The notes under the pieces are model-generated. The model was given only the letters and a program-made list of their open reading frames with translations. It ran no database searches and was not told where the DNA came from. A DNA stretch of 5,185 nt from Desulfuromusa sp. (lineage in GTDB: Bacteria; Desulfobacterota; Desulfuromonadia; Desulfuromonadales; Geopsychrobacteraceae), in contig JAOZMV010000011.1 in the NCBI GenBank assembly GCA_029934095.1, positions 1-5,185 of the forward strand. The letters run 5' to 3'. The position numbers and the translations under genes were made by a program. Below are positions 1 to 5,185 of this stretch, piece by piece; position 1 is the first letter of the stretch, and each line of letters starts with the position of its first letter.

Positions 1-4
1 TAGT

Positions 5-55
5 GTTTTTTCAAGGGTGAAGACATACATCAGTATGTCGAGATCTTGAAAAAAC
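5..55. repeat. Nested hairpin downstream of the oleA-like gene, possible dispersed repeat
   Basis: GTTTTTTCAAG (5-15) and CTTGAAAAAAC (45-55) form a perfect 11-bp outer stem. Inside it, GACATAC (22-28) and GTATGTC (33-39) form a perfect 7-bp stem with the tetraloop ATCA. Asymmetric internal loops of 6 and 5 bases separate the stems. It starts 37 bases beyond the oleA-like stop codon. Neither strand has a T run directly after the 3' arm, although the outer arms themselves carry T6 and A6, so a classical intrinsic terminator is not clear. It may act as a 3'-end stabiliser, or be one copy of a REP-like element. Bases 56-91, between the hairpin and the stop codon, hold no gene. Confidence 0.6.
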
Positions 56-91
56 GCGGCAACGCAGTAGGGCGGACTTTTTGCGACGCTA

Positions 92-1135
92 TCACCATTG
101 GATTGCAAGCATAAGACAGTTCAACCCACTGCCAATACCAAGAAAACCGACCAGATCACCGGGGCGCAACTCGTCACGTTCTTTGGCAATCGCCGCAGTA
201 ATCGGCAACGATACGGTTCCCATATTACCGAGAAACTCAAAGGTGGGGAAATCTTTCGCCGGATCAACGCCGATGGTTTGCAAGATCAGTTTCTGGTGAG
301 CTTCACCCACCTGATGACAGATAACCTTATCAATCCGCTCGGCAGTAATTCCAAGTTCTCGGGAAAAAGCGTCCCAGGTCCGTCTTCCAAGTTCAACTCC
401 ATGCTTCATCACCGCAACAGCATCGGTCTGCATATAGGGGACATGGTTTTCGGGCGATTCAGTTTTGATTCCCCAGCGACAAAGCCGATGAAACTGCGGC
501 TCAGCAATATTGACACCACCAAGCAATTTCGGGCGTCTGGCAGGTGAAAAAGATCCGTCAGTCAAAAGCACTGCAGCAGCTCCCGAGCCACCTGTCAAAG
601 TAGCCAGAGAGGTTGTAAACAACTCCATCGATGGATTTGCCAACATCTCGGCGATCATGATTTCATTAATTTCTCGGGAACTTTCACAGGCGACAACCAG
701 ACCAGCTCGGATCTGCCCCAACTCGATCCGGTTGGCAATATCAAGAACCCCGTTCAAAACACCAAGACAGGCGTTTGAAGTATCATAAACAGCAACATCA
801 CCCTTAATACCAAGGGCAGAAGCAACCTGACATGCTGTTGCCGGCTCAAAGTGCTCGCGACAAACACCGGCATAAACCACCGCGCCAATATCCTGAGGGG
901 AAGTATTACGTTCCTGCAACGCTTTTTTTGCGGCAGCAATAGCCCCCTGAGAAATCGGCGTATTCGGCTTCCACCAGCGTCGCTCACGAATCCCGGTCAA
1001 GGCTTCCAATTGCCCGGGGGCAATATGCAAGGCGTCGTACATCGGGCGCAAGCGGCTTTCCAACTCTGCGGAAGTAATAACGATCGGTGCCAGCTCGTAA
1101 CCAACCGACTCTATGTAAACTCTTGAATATTTCAT
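92..1135 (-). CDS. oleA: OleA-like thiolase-superfamily acyl-CoA/ACP condensing enzyme (ketoacyl synthase III fold)
   Basis: A 347-residue thiolase-fold protein, complete, about the length of Xanthomonas campestris OleA. OleA joins two fatty acyl-CoA chains head to head by non-decarboxylative Claisen condensation, giving a beta-keto acid that OleB, C and D turn into long-chain olefins. The catalytic triad is visible: nucleophile C123 in SNACLG, H274 in CHQVGEAH and N304 in GNMGTVS. The C-terminus carries GFLGIGSGLNC, close to the OleA ending. E97 in REHFEPAT matches the OleA glutamate (Glu117 in Xanthomonas) on the neighbouring subunit that acts as general base and separates OleA from FabH, supporting OleA over fatty acid initiation. 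Similarity to OleA extends from the first residues (TSAELESRLRPMYD). It is the last gene of the apparent operon after pfaC and the flavoenzyme, 97 bases downstream of the latter. No oleB, oleC or oleD is visible in the 91 bases left. A FabH-like enzyme making a non-hydrocarbon lipid remains possible. Confidence 0.82.
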   Translation of the reverse strand: MKYSRVYIESVGYELAPIVITSAELESRLRPMYDALHIAPGQLEALTGIRERRWWKPNTPISQGAIAAAKKALQERNTSPQDIGAVVYAGVCREHFEPATACQVASALGIKGDVAVYDTSNACLGVLNGVLDIANRIELGQIRAGLVVACESSREINEIMIAEMLANPSMELFTTSLATLTGGSGAAAVLLTDGSFSPARRPKLLGGVNIAEPQFHRLCRWGIKTESPENHVPYMQTDAVAVMKHGVELGRRTWDAFSRELGITAERIDKVICHQVGEAHQKLILQTIGVDPAKDFPTFEFLGNMGTVSLPITAAIAKERDELRPGDLVGFLGIGSGLNCLMLAIQW

Positions 1136-1138
1136 CTG

Positions 1139-1145
1139 CTCTTTT
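1139..1145 (-). promoter_or_regulatory. Weak ribosome binding site of the oleA-like gene
   Basis: The minus strand reads AAAAGAG, then three bases, then ATG (1133-1135). The match to the anti-Shine-Dalgarno sequence is short and close to the start, clearly weaker than the site of the upstream flavoenzyme. No in-frame alternative start lies nearby, and the N-terminus lines up with that of known OleA proteins, so the start is kept. Confidence 0.45.
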
Positions 1146-1149
1146 CGTC

Positions 1150-1176
1150 GATGACAAAAATGATAATGGTGTCATC
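1150..1176. promoter_or_regulatory. Inverted repeat upstream of the oleA-like gene (possible operator or leader hairpin)
   Basis: GATGACA (1150-1156) and TGTCATC (1170-1176) form a perfect 7-bp inverted repeat around a 13-base AT-rich spacer. It ends 14 bases before the oleA-like ATG, immediately upstream of its weak Shine-Dalgarno sequence. It could be a dimeric regulator's operator or a hairpin in the mRNA leader that modulates translation. The rest of the 97-base gap (1136-1232) shows no convincing sigma-70 or sigma-54 promoter and no good intrinsic terminator; the minus strand has one T5 run at about 1191-1196, preceded only by a weak stem. Confidence 0.4.
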
Positions 1177-1232
1177 TTGGATATGTAACATAAAAACCCT
1201 CGACAGGTGAAGTGCCCCATCGTGGCTGTGGA

Positions 1233-2618
1233 CTATCTCAATTGAAACAACGCATTGTTCAGTGCGTTTTTCATCACCTCCTCCAGAGAGGGATGATAGA
1301 CTGGCATCTGCAGGATTTCAGCCACTGTCATGGTGTGCTCAATTGCCAACACCAGAGACTGCGCCATGTGTTCTGCACCGCGACCAAATATTTCTGCACC
1401 CAGCAGAAAGCCATTATCTCTATCGACATAGACCTGAATCATACCGCGTCGATCGTTATAAATTTCATGACGGGGACCCTGCGCCATCCGTGCCCGGCCG
1501 ATGATGATTCGGTCTGGATCGAGAGAGCTATAATCAGCGCCGACAGAGACTATTTGTGGATCGGTAAAATAGATACCAAGACCGGGAACTCTTTTCCCCT
1601 CTTTCCGGGCAGGAAAATTAATGGCACTGTCAGCGGCGATCCGACCTTCAATATAGGCCTCATGCCACAGGGGGAGGTCTTCGGTGGCATCTCCGGCAAT
1701 AAAGACCGGAGCGGTACCACACTGCATGGTCAGAGGATCGTATTGCGGCAACCCCCTGGAATCGAGAGGGAGACCGGCATTTTCAAGTTTCATGCTACGC
1801 AGGTTAGAAGCTCTACCGCTGGCCAGAAGCACCCGTTCATAGGTTTTGACAATGGTCTCACCTTCCCCGGTGACATAAGTGAGTTCATAACCATCATCAA
1901 CCTTGATCGCCCGGGTAAAACTACCCAGCGGGATAATATTGAGTTCCTGCTGCAAGGTTCGCATCACTTCTTTCTGCATATCAGGGTGGGTAAAAGAACC
2001 AATCCGACCGCTGCGACCATAGAGAGTCGTATCAACTCCGAGACGGTGAAATGCCTGCCCCAGTTCCAGAGCAATAACTCCGAGACCAACAACCGCCAGC
2101 GACTTGGGGAGATCATCGAGTTCAAAGATGGTATCACTAGTATCGAGTTCATCTCGCAGATGTTCAAACACCGGCGAAACATAGGGGGTAGAACCGCAGG
2201 CGAGAATTATTTTATCTGCCTTGACTCGCAGTTTGCCATCAACATCAATTGTATGCGGATCGACAAACGTCGCTTTACCTTCAACCTTTAATTGATCCTT
2301 GATGCTGTCGACATATTTCAACACACTGCCAACAAACTTCTCGGTTCGGTCCTGTTTTATACGCTCAAACACGCGCTTGCCATTCACCTGATATTGTCCA
2401 TCGATACCAAAATAGGCACCTTCATCAATAGCATGAGCCAGATCTCCGGCAGCGATGAGCATTTTACTTGGCATGCAGCCGACCCGGGCACAGGTAGTAC
2501 CGTAGGGTCCATGTTGAATCAATAAGAGACTATCAGTCTGCTTGCGGATCCGGCTGAAAGCTCCCAGCCCCGCAGTCCCAACGCCAAGAATGGCATATTC
2601 TACTTCACGTGTTTCCAT
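1233..2618 (-). CDS. Dihydrolipoamide dehydrogenase-like pyridine nucleotide-disulfide oxidoreductase
   Basis: A 461-residue class I flavoprotein disulfide reductase of normal length for dihydrolipoyl dehydrogenase. It should bind FAD and pass electrons between a pyridine nucleotide and a disulfide substrate. Visible motifs are the FAD-binding GVGTAG (12-17); the redox-active cysteines C43 and C48 in TTCARVGCMPSK, with K52; the nucleotide-binding GLGVIALE (178-185); the second FAD motif FIAGDA (306-311); and the dimerisation domain ending in HPSLEE with catalytic H442 and E447. Oddities: Q35 stands where most relatives have the acidic residue that binds the FAD ribose. The nucleotide site is GxGxxA, and strand beta-2 ends in YGRSGR (200-205) rather than an acidic residue, which resembles NADPH-using glutathione reductase more than NADH-using E3. 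No E1/E2 or lipoyl-domain gene is visible, so a classical 2-oxoacid dehydrogenase role is doubtful. Family certain, substrate unknown. It lies between pfaC and the oleA-like gene, in the same direction. Confidence 0.9.
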   Translation of the reverse strand: METREVEYAILGVGTAGLGAFSRIRKQTDSLLLIQHGPYGTTCARVGCMPSKMLIAAGDLAHAIDEGAYFGIDGQYQVNGKRVFERIKQDRTEKFVGSVLKYVDSIKDQLKVEGKATFVDPHTIDVDGKLRVKADKIILACGSTPYVSPVFEHLRDELDTSDTIFELDDLPKSLAVVGLGVIALELGQAFHRLGVDTTLYGRSGRIGSFTHPDMQKEVMRTLQQELNIIPLGSFTRAIKVDDGYELTYVTGEGETIVKTYERVLLASGRASNLRSMKLENAGLPLDSRGLPQYDPLTMQCGTAPVFIAGDATEDLPLWHEAYIEGRIAADSAINFPARKEGKRVPGLGIYFTDPQIVSVGADYSSLDPDRIIIGRARMAQGPRHEIYNDRRGMIQVYVDRDNGFLLGAEIFGRGAEHMAQSLVLAIEHTMTVAEILQMPVYHPSLEEVMKNALNNALFQLR

Positions 2619-2624
2619 CTGGAT

Positions 2625-2630
2625 CTCCCT
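2625..2630 (-). promoter_or_regulatory. Ribosome binding site of the flavoenzyme gene
   Basis: The minus strand reads AGGGAG, followed by six bases and then ATG at 2616-2618. This near-consensus Shine-Dalgarno sequence fixes the start of the dihydrolipoamide-dehydrogenase-like gene. It lies inside the 14-base gap after the pfaC stop codon, so the two genes are almost certainly co-transcribed. Confidence 0.85.
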
Positions 2631-2632
2631 GC

Positions 2633-5185
2633 TTACAAAAGTTTGATAGAAAAATCTTTGAGCTGGTAAATAATTTTCCCATCCACCGACAGAAAACCAT
2701 CTGCTTTCAATATTCTCTTTTCATCATCAACCGCTGTCACGATCGCCTCAACCAGCACCTTTTTATTGGCAGGGATAATCTGCCCACGATAATTCCAGCT
2801 GTGCTTTTCACCGCAAATAACCGTTTCAAATTGTGAATCGCTGCCGGTTTCCCACTTTTTAGCTGCCACAACCTTTAACAGTTGCAGGAATGATTCGAGA
2901 CCGAGAGATCCCGGACAGACCGGATCCTGGTAAAAGTGTGCTTTAAAAAACCACTCTTCGGGGTCGACAATTTTATTACCGCAAATATATCCCAAACCAT
3001 GTGGCCCGCCTTGCGGAATAAACACTTCGACTTCGTCCACCATACACATTTTGGTATCGGGATATGGCAATTCTCGGGGATAAACAAACTGCTCAGTATT
3101 AACTAACTCGGCATCGGCAGGTTGATAGAGGGAAGCACCCTGCACTCCGACCTGCTGGGCAAGGGATTCTTTGGAGAAAAATCCAAAAACGGTATCACCA
3201 CTGTAAACCGGTCCATTGCTGTCACTGACGGAAAAATCATAACTCTGGATAATCATCCCCCCACTACTGGCAATCCGGGTGATTTTAACGTCGATAGTCA
3301 AAGTCCCCGATTGCGCTGTCACCGGACGATGCTGTACCGCATTACCATCCAGGTTGCGGAATGAAAGATCGGTTTCGCTGGTCAACGCTGAACCTAGATA
3401 GCCTGCCAGCCAACCGCACGGTTGGAGTGCGATCTCAAGGAGAACAGAGAATGGCATGTTGGCCTGCCGGTTTGCAGCAAAATACCAGGCATCGACCGGG
3501 ATATCATATTCAGCGGTCACGGTGACCCCTTCGACCAACTTCCACGGCTCCCCGTTGATAGCGACAATCCGATCCAGAAACTGAAACGGTGGCCCCGGCA
3601 ACCGGGCGATTTTACGCTCCTGATCAAATATCCGATAGGGTTCACCAAATGCAGCCGAGGGGTTACCAATAGCAAAAGCGGTAATTCTATCGGTATCATA
3701 GAGAATCTTCCTGGGTTTCAATCCCGTGGGATTGCTTTCTTGAGAAGTCCAGAGAGCCTCAACTTTCTGCTGATTCAACCCGGCCAGGCGTACTGACATA
3801 TCAGGAATCTCTACAATCGGATGACCATCGGCAAACATCAGCGCATCAACAATCGCAAACGGTTCGGGGCGATATCCCAGCTCCTTGATACTGACCCGAT
3901 AAGTCACCGTTTTTGTCGTGGCTACCACCTGTCCACGACACTTCAAACCACTGCCGATTCCCGGAACAGGCTCACACCAGGTCTGACCTTCCTCGCCAAT
4001 CCATCCCATCCGCAGTAAATAGATGCGCAGGGTGTGCATACAACATTCGTACATCAATGTGCCGGGCATCACCTGGTCATCGATAAAGTGGCAGGTCAAA
4101 AACCAGTCATCGGGGTGAACATCCATTTCAGCAGTTATCTGGCCGATGCCATAACGGCCACCCTGCGGATCAAGCTCAATCACCCGATCAACCAGTTTCA
4201 GTTTGTTACCCGGCAAGGTATAGGGTTTAAATGGCAGGGTCGCAAACTGGGCACCAAAACAGCCCTGTAGATTGCCGGCATATAAGGAATTAATTTGTTC
4301 TTCATTATACGCTTCAACCTGCAACGGGATCAGTTCGCGCCAGTCGGACGGGAGCTTACCCGGTTGCGGCACTAAATCAAGCTTGGTGTGGACGATCCCC
4401 TTCCCTGCAGCAAGATCTTCGGCAGTAAAAAATCCGGCACAACCATTGCGCATCGAAAGCAGCGGTTCGCCATTAACAGTCCCCTCAAAATTGAAGCGGA
4501 ACAGATAGGTTTGATCCTGACGGAAGAATTCCTCGATTTTGATATCGTAATGAATCGTCTCCCCGACGACCGGCAAACCACGATGAAAGGTGACAACTGC
4601 ATCAAGCAACCGATAAACAGCCTTCCCCTTGCTGATAAAATCGATCCCCAGATAACCCGAAAGGAACAGATCGGCCTGCCCTGCTTCAACAGCGATACAG
4701 GTTGGGATGCGGCCACCATCCAGATACCAGCGCTCAGCAGTCACATCATGTTCGGTGACAACCCGACCATGGGTCATCGAACGGGGCACCCCTTCGACCT
4801 CAAGGATTCGATCAACCAGCATCAACGGGCCATCGGGAAGGCGCACCCGGGTTGGGTAAGTGTCAACTTCAGCAAAATCGGGACCAAGCATTTTTTCTAC
4901 CGAGCCAATAGCAAACTCCATACACATGGAGCGGTCAAAAGCAACCGACTGGGCCGGAGTGGCAACCTCTGAAATTATTGGATCGATTCTCTCTGGTAAA
5001 ACATTATTGTTCGAAGATTTGGTGAAAGGTTGCAGAACAGGAATATCATCACCGTTTGCAACCAGTTGCTGCAACAGCGAGGTTTGCAGGGAAACATTAG
5101 CAGACAGTGCCTGTTCCATTGTTTTGGAAAAACCGAGATAGGCTTCATGGGCCGAAATATTTGCAGTTAATGTCTGCTTGAATTG
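2633..5185 (-). CDS. pfaC: PfaC-type PUFA synthase subunit, C-terminal part with four FabA-like hotdog domains (5' partial)
   Basis: Subunit of an iterative PUFA/polyketide-type synthase; this part should dehydrate, and possibly isomerise, ACP-bound 3-hydroxyacyl intermediates in the cytoplasm. The frame is open to the window edge: 22 codons precede the first Met (5117-5119), so that Met is internal and the N-terminal ketosynthase/chain-length-factor part expected of PfaC lies outside. Numbering from that Met, residues 1-30 are a helical, Gln/Leu-rich linker. Four hotdog folds follow at about 91-235, 300-446, 505-650 and 684-828. Domains 2 and 4 have the FabA signature: CHFIDDQVMPG with H344 and E358, and AHFYQDPVCPG with H728 and E742. 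Both pairs are 14 residues apart, as are His70 and Asp84 of E. coli FabA. Domains 1 and 3 keep the equivalent Glu (E145, E562) but lack the His, so they look like pseudo-dehydratases. The C-terminus ends like FabA. The flavoenzyme gene starts 14 bases after the TAA. The family call is firm; the exact Pfa subtype and product are not determinable here. Confidence 0.9.
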   Translation of the reverse strand, partial: QFKQTLTANISAHEAYLGFSKTMEQALSANVSLQTSLLQQLVANGDDIPVLQPFTKSSNNNVLPERIDPIISEVATPAQSVAFDRSMCMEFAIGSVEKMLGPDFAEVDTYPTRVRLPDGPLMLVDRILEVEGVPRSMTHGRVVTEHDVTAERWYLDGGRIPTCIAVEAGQADLFLSGYLGIDFISKGKAVYRLLDAVVTFHRGLPVVGETIHYDIKIEEFFRQDQTYLFRFNFEGTVNGEPLLSMRNGCAGFFTAEDLAAGKGIVHTKLDLVPQPGKLPSDWRELIPLQVEAYNEEQINSLYAGNLQGCFGAQFATLPFKPYTLPGNKLKLVDRVIELDPQGGRYGIGQITAEMDVHPDDWFLTCHFIDDQVMPGTLMYECCMHTLRIYLLRMGWIGEEGQTWCEPVPGIGSGLKCRGQVVATTKTVTYRVSIKELGYRPEPFAIVDALMFADGHPIVEIPDMSVRLAGLNQQKVEALWTSQESNPTGLKPRKILYDTDRITAFAIGNPSAAFGEPYRIFDQERKIARLPGPPFQFLDRIVAINGEPWKLVEGVTVTAEYDIPVDAWYFAANRQANMPFSVLLEIALQPCGWLAGYLGSALTSETDLSFRNLDGNAVQHRPVTAQSGTLTIDVKITRIASSGGMIIQSYDFSVSDSNGPVYSGDTVFGFFSKESLAQQVGVQGASLYQPADAELVNTEQFVYPRELPYPDTKMCMVDEVEVFIPQGGPHGLGYICGNKIVDPEEWFFKAHFYQDPVCPGSLGLESFLQLLKVVAAKKWETGSDSQFETVICGEKHSWNYRGQIIPANKKVLVEAIVTAVDDEKRILKADGFLSVDGKIIYQLKDFSIKLL

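Noticed and set aside
98..547. Plus-strand open frame of 149 codons opposite the oleA-like gene
   Set aside because: It overlaps the C-terminal half of a well-conserved thiolase-fold gene on the other strand and resembles no known protein.
1191..1232. Possible intrinsic terminator after the flavoenzyme gene
   Set aside because: A T5 run follows on the minus strand, but the only stem before it is about four pairs with a bulge, too weak to call.
1176..1232. Possible sigma-54 or sigma-70 promoter for the oleA-like gene
   Set aside because: A GGGGCAC stretch lacks the GC element at the required distance, and a TATGTT -10-like hexamer has only a poor -35 partner (GCACTT) at 17 bases.
1212..2291. 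Long plus-strand open frame of 359 codons
   Set aside because: It lies antisense to the flavoenzyme gene, whose motifs are complete and in order. Its own translation shows no recognisable domain and is rich in His, Arg and Ser as expected of a shadow frame.
4388..4972. Plus-strand open frame of 194 codons within pfaC
   Set aside because: It is antisense to the first hotdog domain of PfaC, has no recognisable motif, and no Shine-Dalgarno context that I can support.
5117..5119. Met at 5119 as the true start of the dehydratase protein
   Set aside because: The frame stays open through 22 more codons to the window edge with plausible linker sequence, and the family has large domains before the dehydratases.

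Overview
The window carries three genes, all on the minus strand and apparently one transcription unit read from high to low coordinates. In order they are the C-terminal 850 residues of a PfaC-type polyunsaturated fatty acid (PUFA) synthase subunit (5185 to 2633, 5' end outside the window), a stand-alone dihydrolipoamide-dehydrogenase-like flavoenzyme (2618 to 1233), and an OleA-like thiolase / ketoacyl synthase III (1135 to 92). I see no credible gene on the plus strand, and no tRNA, rRNA, CRISPR array or transposase.

How they may work together: the PfaC fragment holds four FabA-like hotdog folds in an alternating pseudo-active-pseudo-active order, the dehydration/isomerisation end of an iterative PUFA-type synthase. 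The OleA-like protein keeps the Cys-His-Asn triad and also the extra glutamate that OleA uses for head-to-head (non-decarboxylative Claisen) condensation of two fatty acyl chains. A reasonable hypothesis is that the polyene made by the Pfa system is handed to the OleA-like enzyme to make a very long polyunsaturated beta-keto acid, ketone or hydrocarbon. In bacteria such as Shewanella the polyene hydrocarbon route joins Pfa and Ole systems. The flavoenzyme has a complete redox-active disulfide and C-terminal His-Glu dyad, but its dinucleotide site looks NADPH-like rather than NADH-like, and no 2-oxoacid dehydrogenase partner is visible; its role is unknown.

Region by region: 1-91 lies downstream of the last gene and contains a nested hairpin (5-55) with an 11-bp outer and a 7-bp inner perfect stem, possibly part of a dispersed repeat. 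92-1135 is the oleA-like gene. 1136-1232 is a 97-base gap with a 7-bp inverted repeat just before the oleA-like ribosome binding site. 1233-2618 is the flavoenzyme. 2619-2632 is a 14-base gap with a strong Shine-Dalgarno sequence. 2633-5185 is the PfaC fragment.

Organism: a Gram-negative bacterium of moderate GC. The pairing of Pfa-type and OleA-type genes, and the look of the downstream repeat, suggest an anaerobic deltaproteobacterium of the Desulfuromonas/Pelobacter/Geobacter kind. That is an impression from memory, not a demonstrated assignment; a marine gammaproteobacterium is the main alternative.
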